Notes under the pieces: model-generated
What the model was told of the DNA's origin: nothing
What the model saw: the letters and a program-made list of their open reading frames with translations, nothing else
The model's database searches: none
In this document: piece by piece, positions 10,500-21,989 of the stretch
Layout of the letters: every line of letters starts with the position of its first letter
How positions within the stretch are numbered: the stretch's first letter is position 1
Program-made: the position numbers and the translations under genes
Source: Epiperipatus broadwayi
Lineage: Eukaryota > Onychophora > Udeonychophora > Euonychophora > Peripatidae
Assembly: GCA_028023455.1 (NCBI GenBank)
Contig: JAQFVV010000043.1
Location: 788,001 to 852,000 of the forward strand
Length of the DNA stretch: 64,000 nt
Direction: 5' to 3'

Positions 10500-13400
10500 A
10501 ACTTATTTTGATTCAAAATTACTTTTAATTATATAAAAAAGTATGTTTTTATTATTTTGATTACATTTTTTAATATTAGTTTCTAAAAAAAAATGGCCAA
10601 ATGATTATACTCATAACATAGATATTTATACAATTTATATATGAACATATACATATCTACTTGTATGTGAATAAATTGATCGATTTCAGGTATCATATTT
10701 TTTTCTATTTTTATAAATGTCATTATTAAAATGAATTCTTGAAAATGAATTATTAATAATTAATGTCTATTTTGTTAGGAAAGAAATATTCTAAAATGTA
10801 TATAAGAAAAGCTAGAGTCAAAAACTGTTAGACGAAAAAAAGGCTTCCTATTTTCAGACAAAAAAAATACGTTAATAATCTCAGATATATATTGAAACAG
10901 TAAGGTCTGCTTTGCAGATCTTCGTTTCACCTTTTCTCACCTATTTCCTACCCTCATACTTTAGTTTGAACCCCAATCTATCGTAGTGTGTCTGCAATAC
11001 GCTTATATACCAAAAATCCCGCCTAATTTTAAACCACGAGAACAATGCTCGTATTATATATATAACTCATTCCCAAATAAATAAAATATTATAGATTATG
11101 TATTGTTCACATAATTTAGATTTATTTAAAAGTAGGTTATATAGGTCATAATTGTGCAAACACTATGATATGCATTTTAAAATTTATCAAAATTATAAAT
11201 TGTTAAAGTTATTTTGTTTGAATCTATTTACTGAAAAGCTAAAATTGAATCTATTTACAAATATATATTACCGTCGTAATATATTTTGATTTCTAATAAA
11301 ATTCATTTAGTAAATATTCGTTTAGTAAATAGATTCAAATATTGCAAGTTAAAAGTAAAATAATTTTCGTTTAATTTAATAAAAGTCATTCCAAATATTT
11401 CTGTTAAAATAAATGAGGGACAATAGTTTAATTAGTTAATGTTCTATAAGTTTATCTAAAAACAGCAGATATCCACTTAAAGTTTTCTTTAATTAGTAAA
11501 AGTAATTTTTAATTAAATCTAGTTTGTAATTCGAATGTTGACAGGGAAATTAACAAAAGAAATTAATTAATGTTGAATTCCTTTAGACATTCGGATAGAT
11601 TTAATTACAGCTGATAAGTCTGATATATTTTGTAATGCTCCAGGACAGTTCTATTGTTAAATTCTACTATAAAAAGGAGGGTTTTCTTTTGTTCTCCATT
11701 CTTCTAATGTTTCTAAGAGAAATCATTCTGAGGTCTAATGTTTCTAACCAAAATTTGTAGTAATTTGTAAATCTTGACATGACGGAATAGAGCGCAAGAA
11801 GGCTATTTCTCTCCGGAATGCCCATATGCTGTCGTAGACCATCGGAAGCTATCACACAAGGAACCCCGGAACTGCTGCTGCTGCCAAAAATATGAACATT
11901 TCCAGATTTGGCTGTTAATTTATATAAAAACCTGCCGACCATCAATCTACCTAAAATGCTTCTCCAGAGGTAACCCTAAATTAACCCAAGAGCTCTTGTG
12001 ATAACTAACATGCTATAGCTATTTTAAATTGTTTTTCTTATATTTCACATAACTTCATTATGTATTTCTTTAACGTGTTTAAATATACTCAACATTTTGC
12101 TCTCTATCCTTGGGTTAATATTTTCTATTGATTAAGCTTTCTGTTATTTTATTATGATAATGTGTCAGAATCGTCTTTGACTAAGTGAATTATTCCCTTT
12201 GATGAAAATAAGACGCCGCTATGAAGGCATATTTTAAAATTCTAAATAATTTTCCAATTTTATTATCTTGCAAATCACTCATTCGAGGGCGATTCTTTTC
12301 TTTAATATATAATATAATCACATAGTTTAAAATCTACATGTTATTGATTTTAATATGAGAGTATGTGCGAGGTCAATGATGAAATTGTGTCCCCTAATGC
12401 ATGATTGTGTATATAAATCTATAAATTACTTTTCAAACCCTCAAGCATGAATTTTCCTATTTTAATTACCGTGTTCTACTTTAATTACAAAGTTCATCAT
12501 TGACGTCGAGAATGTGCGGACCCTTTTAAATAAATTTCTGAGAATTTGATTGGGCATTTCTCTTAATCCAAGTAAACCCATTCAGTATGTTTTATATACA
12601 CTAGTCTCATATTGCTGGTAAATGAATTGGTTGTTGAGACCACTTTGCTTTAATTTTCCAAGGATTCTTTACACGGCCAAGGCTGTTCTCTTCACTTCTT
12701 GCGGTTTCCAGGCAGAGTGTGTCCACAAATGACACACCTGGGAATTAAACACAATCGTCATCCAGTCGCTAAGTTTCGGCTGTTCATAAAATACTTTCCT
12801 ACGGGTTAGCAGCGAGATGCCCTCCGTAATCATTCCGGATATTCAATATTGTTTTATTTTATATTTATTTTTACAAAGCATCCGTGACTTAAACATGTCA
12901 CACCCTCCAATTTTAATAAATTCATTATCAGCAATACTGACCTCCCATCTGCTTTAATTATTATTATCAAATAAATGCCTTGATCACATCCCCACTTTAT
13001 TGCTTAGTAAGCTTTTGTCCATGCCCTTCTCGAGATCAATAAACATTATATAACCCGTAATATAAAATATTTTATTAAACTGTTATAATTACTAAAAGCA
13101 CCTCGCACATGTTCCAATCTCTGTAAGCACATTATCATAATGCTATTAGCCTGAGGGATAGACTTTATAATTTTGCTTTAAAACCTTTTGTCATTTATTG
13201 GAATGCAATGCCAACAATTATTTAATATGCGTCCCTGTCTCATATAAGCAGACAGTGGTGTCATAATATATTTCTATATAAATAAATTTTGAAATCATTT
13301 AAAACTAATTTTGATTCTATTTTATTGATTCCTATCACTATCTCAGTCTATATATATATTTTATACATTTCTTTTGTGCATCCATAGATGTTAATTAGCA

Positions 13401-14080
13401 ACCCAAACTTATCTTAGTATAGAGTCTTTTTGTTTCTCCCTGACCACCAGGCACCGGACTGGTAAACGGTTATACTAGTAGTAGCATCAGATGCATTATC
13501 ACGTAGGTGGCGCTGAGAAATTTGGACTTTGGATTCGAAATTAGTATATCTAGAAGGCAACCCCTCCTAGAATGTTCAGTTTTGTGTTTGGGGTTTGAAT
13601 TCTGCAGTGTGTTAGCGAGATAGACGATTCTAACTGTTACAATATGTATACTCATTTTAATTGTTGTTTAAAATGGAATATCTTTAGAATAATTAAGATG
13701 TTTTAATTTTAAAGTGTCCACATCTAAATGTACAATTGATAAATATATTCAAAATAAATTTTAAAAGATTTTTAAATTTCGTATTTTTTTTTAAATTTTT
13801 ACAGAACACTTATTCTTATATTTTGTTAGTATTATTGTTTTTTATGATGTATTAATTTTAGGATCATTTAATGTTTTATAGTTTTATTATGTGTTAAGGT
13901 AGTTATTGTGAAAATTATATCATCAGCAAATGCACAAAAAGAATCAGCATGATGTCTTTTATGAGGATAAGAGTTAAGGAATTCCAAAGCAATCTTTTCT
14001 TCGTCAGACTAAAATGTATACTTTCCATACAATAAATCTTATTCTAATTATAGTAATAATAAATTAATACAACTAAAGGT
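10500..14080. other. HYDIN intron, unidentified sequence
   Basis: No exon could be fitted. 10840-11060 contains a GGTCTGCTTTGCAGA hairpin next to CGTTTCACC, resembling ends of Penelope-like or other retroelements. 11667-11945 holds a less AT-rich minus-strand open frame of 92 codons with a serine run (FGSSSSSGV) that I do not recognise. About 12480-13650 is compositionally less AT-rich and may be an old transposon; the minus-strand phrase MFIDLEKGMDKS near 13040 resembles the first RT motif of a LINE, but too little survives to assign a clade. A (TA)n run sits near 13350. Confidence 0.4.
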
Positions 14081-14089
14081 TGTATAATT

Positions 14090-14190
14090 GGTTTTTCAGA
14101 GGTCAATGACATTTGAGCAACCTAAATTTTGATCCAGAAACCTTCAGTTTATGAATCTGCTGTTCTGCCAATGAGATACGCAAAATTGAG
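14090..14190 (-). mobile_element. Possible tRNA-derived SINE relic
   Basis: The minus strand reads TCTCATTGGCAGAACAGC (A-box-like) and, about 30 bases on, GGTTTCTGGATCAAA (B-box-like), at tRNA-like spacing. The flanks are not assignable, so this is a weak call. Confidence 0.4.
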
Positions 14191-14469
14191 TGTTACTTAT
14201 ATTAAAATTCTGTAAAATTAGTGAACATGTTTAAAATAGTTTAATTTACTTAAAATTGATTTTGTTGCATTTTCTGCAATATTGGTGTTTAAAACATTGT
14301 TAACAAGTCTCGGCTTAACTCAAATTTGTGTTCATTTTCTTTGCTTAATTAAATTGTCTAAGTAACAGCCGTATTTTCTCAAATCATAAAATGACAATAA
14401 CTATATTTCAATTTTCTTCCCTAGTTGTATTAATTTCAATCCTTTTTGTCTTTAACATATTAATGACTA

Positions 14470-14592
14470 ATAATCAAAATTACCCCAAATTCACAACCCA
14501 ACCAGATTAGCCAAGAAAATAAACTCTAAAACACTACCAATGGTCTTGGCTAGTCTGGTCGAGTTGTGAATTTGTGGTAATTTTGATTATTT
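14470..14592. repeat. Foldback with about 45-bp arms
   Basis: The left arm AATCAAAATTACCCCAAATT... and right arm ...GTGGTAATTTTGATT are inverted copies around a roughly 30-bp spacer. No coding sequence. MITE-like. Confidence 0.75.
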
Positions 14593-14810
14593 ATTGGCTA
14601 GTTTAGCTTCATGCTTTTAATGTCAATGACTAATAATACAATCAATTATCTTATTTTAAATGTAAATTAAAAAACTCAAATTTGTTGAAAATTAACAATA
14701 ATGTATAATTTTTTATTTTCAAGCTTTTTTAAAAAATCAATAAAGTTTTGTTTAATTTGATTTTTAAATTCTTTTATTTAAGACAGAATCTCTATTTGTT
14801 TGCTTCAAAG

Positions 14811-15042
14811 TTTATTTGGATAAAGTTTTAAAATCAAGGTTTAATATATTTATATTCAATAGAATTTGTTCAAATTGTGTACATCTGTTATAAATCACTG
14901 GTAATGCAGTATGATATGAAAATAGTTTAGGAATGTTCCCTAATTTCTTAAATCCAGAGTATTTGGCAGATGAAATTTCCAATATTTTGATATCAACTTT
15001 GAAATATATTGATATTATTTCAATAAGTTTTCAGCAATGTGT
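14811..15042 (+). repeat. Dispersed repeat, copy 2 (pair with 7496-7727)
   Basis: A direct copy of 7496-7727 with scattered substitutions; GGTAATGCAGTATGATATGA is shared exactly. The family is unknown. Confidence 0.85.
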
Positions 15043-15284
15043 GCAAGATGATGATTTATATATATATTTTAAAAAATTACAATAAAAATTATTTGAATGA
15101 ACTTTTAAAATTTAAATAAAAACAAATCTTAATCATAAAACTATATTGTAAATAAACTTTATTTAACACATATGATTTTATTTTCAACCTTAATGCTAAA
15201 ATTGAAAAATAATAGATATAAAAAACATTTTATAAGTGCTTTTATTTATTTTGGACTAAAATCTTACAAAACAATTGTTTCTGT

Positions 15285-15370
15285 CAAGTGTTGGTGGCCA
15301 AGTGGTCAGCACAGCTACCTAACAAGCAGTTGTCGTGGGTTCGCTTCCCGGCCGATGCTTTGACACGTGA
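15285..15370 (+). mobile_element. tRNA-derived SINE head
   Basis: TGGCCAAGTGGTCAGCAC matches a Pol III A box and GGGTTCGCTTCCCGG a B box, at tRNA-gene spacing. The sequence is far more GC-rich than its surroundings and ends GATGCTTTGACACGTG. A second copy is at 35683-35785. It is an internal Pol III promoter relic rather than a functional tRNA gene, as no intact cloverleaf is seen. Confidence 0.8.
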
Positions 15371-15374
15371 AAAA

Positions 15375-15570
15375 AAATTGTTTCTTCAGTCATAATTGGA
15401 ATTTTTATATTTAACTTGAAATAAAAGCAAAGAAGGGAGGAGTCCAAAAATTAATCAAATCAATCCCTTGTTAATAAAATAGATTGATTTAATTAATTTC
15501 TGCCCCCCCCCTCCTCATGCTTTTATTTTAAGTTAAATGTAAAATTCTTATTGTCATTGAAGAAATAATT
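15375..15570. repeat. Foldback just downstream of SINE
   Basis: Inverted arms: TTTCTTCAGTCATAATTGGA... and ...TCTTATTGTCATTGAAGAAA, also TTAACTTGAAATAAAAGCA with TGCTTTTATTTTAAGTTAA. A run of nine or ten C lies near the middle. No gene. Confidence 0.7.
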
Positions 15571-15609
15571 ATTTCATGTTTTTAATCCAAAGTAAATAAA
15601 AGCATGTCC

Positions 15610-15872
15610 TATAAAATATTTTATATATTTATTATATATATATATCTCAACATATTTGAATCAAAAACGAGTAATATCATTTTTATTATATATTAATGAT
15701 TCGGCATATTTGCATATTCGAGTCAAAAATGAGTACTATTATTTTTATTATATATCAATGACTCAGCATTTTGAGTCAAAAATGAGTAATATTATTTTTA
15801 TTATATATTAAGGATTCAGCATATTAGAATCAAAAATGAGTAATATTATTTTATAAACACTCCAACTTTTTT
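15610..15872. repeat. Tandem repeat of about 65-75 bp, roughly four units
   Basis: The cycle 'GAGTAATATTATTTTTATTATATATTAATGATTCAGCATATTNGANTCAAAAAT' (with substitutions and length changes) repeats about four times. It is AT-rich and noncoding, a decayed minisatellite. Confidence 0.8.
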
Positions 15873-15879
15873 TGAGATT

Positions 15880-17785
15880 TAATTAATAACTACTAGGAAT
15901 ATATCAATAGTAAACAGATTAAACTATATTGTCTAAAAATTGAAGGAAACTTAATGTGATTTGTAAAATAGCTATAATAAAATGTCCTATTTTCTGCATT
16001 TAATTCAGTTTCCTAAATACTGACATTGAAGGTCTGATTCCATCAGTCAATTTTATGTTTACTTGTAAATAAATTTCTTATTTTCTATTTAAAAAGATTT
16101 TACATCATTATAATATTTAGTTTCTAATTTTAAAATATGGTCTTATAATTAAATATTAAGTAACAGAGTACATGCTAACTACATACTGAAGCTGGAAATA
16201 TTATAGCACATATTTCTGCTTCACTTAGTGCCAACATCATCTGCACTAGTATGGGTTTGAACCCAGTCTAATATATATTGACACCCGTCTTGCTTGAGGT
16301 AGTAATATATGTATAATTTATCATCAATATTTATAATCAGTACTTGTAAACTATAATATTCGACTGTTTGTGTTATTACTAATTCTGTATAAAATAAATG
16401 GGCAATAAGTTTAAACATAATCTCAGATGTGTATAAAGTGTGACAAGTGTTTTAAAATTTTTCATTAAAGTCTGTTTTCTAGCTAGGTTATAATATTTTA
16501 TATTTTGTTTTAATAAATGTACCCAAATAGAATGTAAAAACAATCAATTCAATATTTAATTTGTCATACTTTATAAAGTTATTAAAATCTTATTAAATGT
16601 AAGTGTTAAAAGCCATGTATTACAAAATTTCTTATTTAAAAAATATAACAAATTCTTCAAATTTTGGAAATAAAGTTCTTTTTTTTTAATTATTATTATA
16701 TTTTATTTAATTTTCATTACAAATCTCAAATTCAATAGGCTTTGTTTAATATGATGGCTTGTGAAATTTAATTAAGATGGAAATCAGATTTGTGTTATTG
16801 TTTTTTTTAATTAGCAAATGAACCCTTGGTCATGTTTTAATGCAGGATTGTAGATTTCCCACCCAGGCAGATGCTGACCACAGAGAAAGTCATCAGAAAA
16901 CGTCATGCACATTGGATCCTGATAGATAAGGCTGAATCATATAAATAGCTCAATTTTGGCTATCAGGATCAGTTAGAGTCTTGTTCACAGAATGAATATA
17001 CTTCAAGCCAGTTTAAGTTTCATCTAAATAATGTCAGGGTAAAAGACTTTTCACCTCCTGTACTCTGTCTCCATCTGCTCGATGCCACTTCAGTGCTGTC
17101 AACCTCTAGCTGGTGTTGCTGAATAAATCAAGAGAGCCTTCCTTCATAAGCCTGTCTCCAGCTATGTTTTGAGGTAAGCCCATTTGCCAAAAGCCCTGAT
17201 CTTTTAACAACATTGGTTTTAAATTAATATTAACCTATGATTAGTTTATTCTCATTTATTTGCTCTAAAATATCTACATGTAATGTCTATACAACTTTTA
17301 ATCTTATTAGACCTCCATATTATTTTGATACAGCAATTTATTATTTTAATGTTGACTTATACTAAGCTGCCAAGTTAATTACAAAATTCAAAGAGCATGT
17401 TACAACCCTAGTTTATTATTTTCTTCAACAAAATTATTGCAGGAGATGTAAATTGTACCACTAAATAATTAATAGATAAGCTCATTTAGTTTTGTACGTT
17501 TGTTATTTTGTAAATCATTTAAATGATAGGAACAGTCTTAAATTTTAAGTTAATCTTTACCCGTAATCATTTCTCAAAAGAAAATATAATTTATTAAATT
17601 ATTTAAGCAAAATCCATCACTTTTTCCTAAACCAACTTAGCTCTTTAGGTAAAATATAATATAGAGATTTTAAAATTAAATTCTATCAGTATGTACACTG
17701 TATATCTCATTTGTGTTTATGATCACCACCTACACATTAATTGTCAGTCAGAATTTTGTAAAAACAGGAAAAACTCACTATATAT
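15880..17785. other. HYDIN intron, no recognised gene
   Basis: AT-rich, except for 16840-17200, which is less AT-rich (TTTCCCACCCAGGCAGATGC, CTCCTGTACTCTGTCTCCAT). That island has no long open frame and may be an old repeat or a conserved noncoding element. I see no splice-bounded exon. Confidence 0.4.
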
Positions 17786-17789
17786 ATTG

Positions 17790-17990
17790 CCACACACAGC
17801 AAGCTAGAGTAATCAATAGATGCCAGAAGGCTTGTGCATAAAATCCCCATCTAGTGCCTACTCATCCAATATCCCCAGACTAGTTTCTGGCTTATGGCCT
17901 TCATCAGTTAACAACAGTTATATACAAGCATAAGAGGTGGTAGTCATGTGATGTTTATTGGCTTAATTTTGTAAAAACTCACCAGAAGTG
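17790..17990 (-). mobile_element. Truncated family-1 hammerhead element
   Basis: Contains the family-1 block GAGTAATCAATAGATGCCAG through CTCATCCAATATCCCCAGAC and the ribozyme core (minus strand CTGATGA at 17902-17908, stem II GGC/GCC, GAAA, ACTAGTC). The sequence beyond CAGTTAACAACAG is different, so the 5' strand of stem I is lost. A decayed copy of the element's far end follows (ATGTGATG). Confidence 0.75.
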
Positions 17991-19975
17991 AATTTTCTTT
18001 TTTATATATGGTTTATTTTAATGTTTTGTTATATAAACATCATTTGTTTATAAAGTCTAAGCCAAGAGAGATTTTAAACTTTGAATATGTGGGAAAACAA
18101 TCTACTCCTTTAAATTTGGTTTTAATTCTCACTGTTTCTTTTATATTATACTTTCTTAAAATTCATTTATTGCCCTGGATTTTGTGGATATTCCATTACG
18201 TTAGAAAGCTAATTATTTAAATCAGGATTTAATTCACATTTGTTTGCACAATTTACATATGTGTGTATACGGTATTACTATACTTCATGGTTACAATTAT
18301 TCACTTGTCATTATTATTGTTTGTGCTTTGCTATTTAATTCTCAGGACCTGTGGAAATTTAAATATGACTAATCCAATAATGTTAGTCTCCCTTAAAAGT
18401 AGATGTATTTCCTACTATACTGCCATTAAAATGTGCATGGACACACATGGATAAACCATCCCAGCACATCAACTTTTATTGTTATGCAGAGATATGTTTC
18501 AGTCGGTGGACCAGCATGTCCTTTAATTAATTGACTTCTCCTAACAAAGCCTCTTTGAAGATCATAAATAACCTCATGTGTTCTTTTATTGTAGTCATAA
18601 TGTTGTACCACCTTTAGCATTCTTTATTTATTCTCTTAAACCTGAAATGCTCTCTCTATCATGATGGAACATCTCTCATTAGCCAATCCAGTTAATTAAT
18701 TAATCACATATAATATACAATTATTATTGATGTAAGATAAACATTTGTTTTCCCACATTCATAACTTATAAACTGTTTAAATATAATAATGGTATAACAC
18801 AACTCATTCATTTTCAGTTCTCTATATATGTGTATGGAGAAATAAAATAGATTTACTTTCTTCAATTTATAAGTTTATTGAGGGCTAAAATGATGGATTA
18901 TTGCTGATTTATACTTGGCAGACTGCTTAACCAATTGTTTATATTTAGTAAACAAGTTTATTATATTTTTAGCTGTATCAAAATCTAATTAGTGTCTTAA
19001 ATGGATCACAGTTGCTTGCTAAATTGAAATGCAGTAACATTTATTAATTACAATATTATCTGATTTACTTAATGAATTTTAAATTATGTAATTGCGATTC
19101 TAATATGTATAATCAAGTTGTGTAGACAAACATTGACGTATATTGTATGATGACACTTATATATATAATAAATATACATTATATTAGTACTTTGAAATCT
19201 CGGTTTGTCATTATTCCAAATCTAACATAAATCTCTATTATTAATTATAAGATTTTATGGGTTTAAACTCATTCTTTTTGTCATGTTGCCATGAAGTTAT
19301 TATTATTGCAGTTCAAATCAATCAAATCTTCAACTTATTTAAATTATCAATCAAGGTCAGGTATACTCCACACCATTCTGTAATTGTAATAAATTTAGAT
19401 AGATATTAATTAATGATATGTAAATCTGTTGCATTAAGTCGTGTGTGAACCCTAAACTCTAGCTGGGATGGAGTGAGAATGAAACTCGCTAGTATCATCA
19501 AAAGCATTCTTTGTGTAGTCAGACCCTGGAGCACTAGAAATAGATTGATATTTGATATTGTTCCTGACTTATGGATATATGTTTGCTTGGATTCTAGGTC
19601 TTGTTGAATGCACATGATTTTGACTGGTACAATACTTAGCAATATAAGTGAATGTTTATGGGATTGGAGCCTATATATATTTTGTATTTATAGTTAAACA
19701 TATTTCCTCATACCAAAATCAATCACATAAGCAATCAACATACTTGAGAGTGAGAAAGAACTTCTTAAGCACTTTATCCAACATTATTCTAAGTCTGCAC
19801 ATAACTTAGTGGCACTCATCATAACAATGGTCACCTAAAATTCTAAAAAATCGAAATCTACATAAACTCTGTCCAATGAAGTTGAATTTAAAGACAAGCA
19901 TTGTAAATAAGATTAGCTCATATATACAATCAAAAAAGGAGCTAAAATATTATGCACACAACCAATGTATATATA
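17991..19975. other. HYDIN intron, nothing recognised
   Basis: AT-rich sequence with several short unrelated open frames (18008-18220, 18263-18454, 19406-19642). None has a splice-bounded exon shape or recognisable protein similarity. A (TA)n run lies near 19150. Confidence 0.4.
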
Positions 19976-19977
19976 TA

Positions 19978-20112
19978 TGATGCTAGAGTTAAAAATAGGT
20001 TGCCCTGACAACAGTTTGAAATTAGTTGGGAATTCTATCTTTATTGTTAAAAAGGGGTTGCCTTGACAACAGTTTGAAATTGTTTATTGTTATTGATATT
20101 GGGATTATAGTT
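19978..20112. repeat. Duplicated GGTTGCC...ACAACAGTTTGAAATT repeat, copy 1
   Basis: The word GACAACAGTTTGAAATT preceded by GGTTGCC occurs twice within 75 bp. An inverted relative with the same doubled arrangement lies at 41870-42035 (TTTCAAACTGTTGTCAAGGC). A small dispersed element of unknown type. Confidence 0.75.
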
Positions 20113-20432
20113 TTTAATAAATATATATATTATGCATATTTTGGTTTGCAAGGTATATAACATATGAATAGTATTATGAGCAATTTTTCCATGTCTAATA
20201 TTATTTATTATTACTTGTTAATGTCGTTGACCTCATATTATTATTTTAATCATGGTAATTTTGTAAAATAGTAATTTCTATTTTATATCTTACTAATGTA
20301 ATATTTTGCTAACTGTAATTCCTTTGGGTGGATCGTTCTTTTTTATAGAATCAAGTTTTTGCATACTATTATTTAATTGAAATACAAATTATTTTATAAA
20401 ATCGTAAATAAATAATTAAAATACGATCCTAC

Positions 20433-20592
20433 TTGTTTGTCATTAGGCTGCAATGTAAATACTGACGGTTCAGCTGAAAACACTTCTTGATTTAGATCTT
20501 GCAAAAAGGAAATGCTACATTCTGCCTTGACTGAAGAAATGTTTTTGAATATCATAATTTCACAATTTTCTGGATACTTTTGTAAATAATTG
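20433..20592 (-). CDS. HYDIN: HYDIN internal exon (ASH-like domain)
   Basis: This 160-bp minus-strand exon has a TTTTCAG acceptor and a GTAGGA donor. It enters with one base (making AGC with the previous AG) and ends in phase 0. It encodes NYLQKYPENCEIMIFKNISS, then a region ending FSAEPSVFTLQPNDKQ. The pattern N-x-S...V-x-F-x-F-L-x-D...F-x-x-E-P-x-x-x-x-L-x-P-N-x-K-Q is the classic first half of an ASH domain in HYDIN. The domain is completed in the next exon, 18.3 kb downstream. Confidence 0.92.
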
Positions 20593-20883
20593 CTGAAAAG
20601 ATATTTTAGTAAAAACTTAAGATAAATGGCTTGAATATTAAAACTAAATATTAGTTATATCACTTTAATGAAACATTTCAAATAATAGTTATAATTTAAA
20701 TCAGAGGTGTCAAACACATTTTGGCCACAGGTCCATTTTCCTAACAAGTTAAATCCCGAGAAGCACAATATAATTTATCACTCATTGTGATTTTTCAAAC
20801 TTCACAATTTTTTTAAAAAAAATTATTTAAAGAAATATCAAAACAATAACAAAATTAAAACATAAAATCACCATAAGAAACTA

Positions 20884-20995
20884 AAGAGGGCGCAATAGCT
20901 CTAACAAGCTTTATCAATAAATGCCACAAGAGAAAGCATTTAAAAATCTCTAACTAGAAATGATCCCTATTCCCAGACCAGTTTATTATTTTAAC
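20884..20995. repeat. Fragment related to the 30.25-kb hammerhead element
   Basis: CAATAGCTCTAACAAGCTTT... and ...CCCTATTCCCAGACCAGTTT match the layout of the element at 30240-30440 (TAATAGCTCTTAACAAGCTT), but the ribozyme core has decayed. Confidence 0.5.
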
Positions 20996-21011
20996 TTTTC
21001 TTTCCAATTAC

Positions 21012-21345
21012 TAAATATAAAGGATTTGAACTCAGACTTTCAAGCAACCTTCAACTATCCACACTATCTCATACTACTGATACACATGACCACACACATG
21101 TAAAAAATAATAATCACCAATATAAAGATTTGCTATCTTAATATAAACTGAGCACTGATTATAAATATATGTGTGTGTGGGAGATGATAATCTAGACCAA
21201 CTGATGAGTGCTGGTTCAGCACAAAATACAAACATTGGTGATTATTTATCCTTTCTACGTGTGTGTGGTTATGTGTATCAGTAGTATGAGATAATGTGGA
21301 TAGTTGAAGGTTACTTGAAAATCTGAGATCAAATTCCCTATATTT
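21012..21345 (+). mobile_element. Foldback SINE-like element, hammerhead family 3
   Basis: The ends GGATTTGAACTCAGACTTTC and CTTGAAAATCTGAGATCAAA form inverted repeats. The internal ACTATCCACACTATCTCATA is mirrored by ATGAGATAATGTGGATAGTT. It sits in the 9-kb HYDIN intron's neighbour, between exons 20592 and 21537, occupying over a third of that 944-bp intron. Confidence 0.8.
21183..21250 (+). ncRNA. Degenerate hammerhead ribozyme, family 3
   Basis: CTGATGA at 21201-21207 and a perfect stem II GTGCT-GGTTC-AGCAC, but AAAA replaces GAAA and stem III is TACAAAC rather than TACGTAT. Stem I is kept: CCAA/TTGG and outer GATAATC/GATTATT. Probably inactive. The intact stem II shows the ancestral helix. 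Confidence 0.7.
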
Positions 21346-21536
21346 ACAATTAACGTCCAGGTATAAGAATGCCTGTATTTCAAATCTTTTCAATTACTTT
21401 AACTTTTCTTTCCAATTATTTTTAATTTTTCTTTTCAGTAATGGTTCCATTCAAACAATAATAAAAATTGACCATACTATTTTGCTATTATTTTTCCTCT
21501 AAATATAAATCTTTAACGTTTTAAAAGAATAATTAC

Positions 21537-21653
21537 CTTTCTTTTTTTTTGCCAGCCAAAAGAGGACCAAATTCATAAGTTGTTGTGGAAATTATATATT
21601 TTTTGACAAGCATTTCATCTCCTAATTTGGATTCTACAGATGATTGTGTCAAA
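21537..21653 (-). CDS. HYDIN: HYDIN internal exon
   Basis: This 117-bp minus-strand exon has a TTTTGTAG acceptor and a GTAATT donor. It enters with one base and leaves with two, fitting both neighbours. It encodes 38 codons beginning LTQSSVESKLGDEML, with the HYDIN-like segment KKYIISTTTYEFGPLLAGK near the end. The Y-x-F-G-P-L-L-x-G-K motif sits at the same place, relative to the preceding ASH domain, as in vertebrate HYDIN. The intron to the next exon is only 944 bp, the shortest of the four in this window. Confidence 0.9.
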
Positions 21654-21989
21654 CTACAAAAGTGATATGGTAATATTAACAAATGAAAAATCAATATAAA
21701 ATATTAGTAATATAAACATTGATAAAATAATTAACATTACCAAATGGTAATAATAATTAAAAGACGCACTAAAACAATGAAAGCAATAAATGAATTCATG
21801 AATGAAGCAAAATCAATAGTATTCTTAATATAATCATTACCATTGAAATATAACAAGACCCTCATGCCTATTTAGGCAATGTAAAGTGAGGAAAAATTAT
21901 ATAAAAAAATTTACAAATATGAAATTAATAAATATTAAACTGGAGTAATATTTATGATTATATTTGTAATAAGCATAAATTTACTAGTA

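Noticed and set aside
11667-11945. 92-codon minus-strand frame as an exon of HYDIN
   Set aside because: It lies between exons that already join in phase and are contiguous in the HYDIN family, and it shows no ASH-like pattern. It may belong to an unknown repeat.
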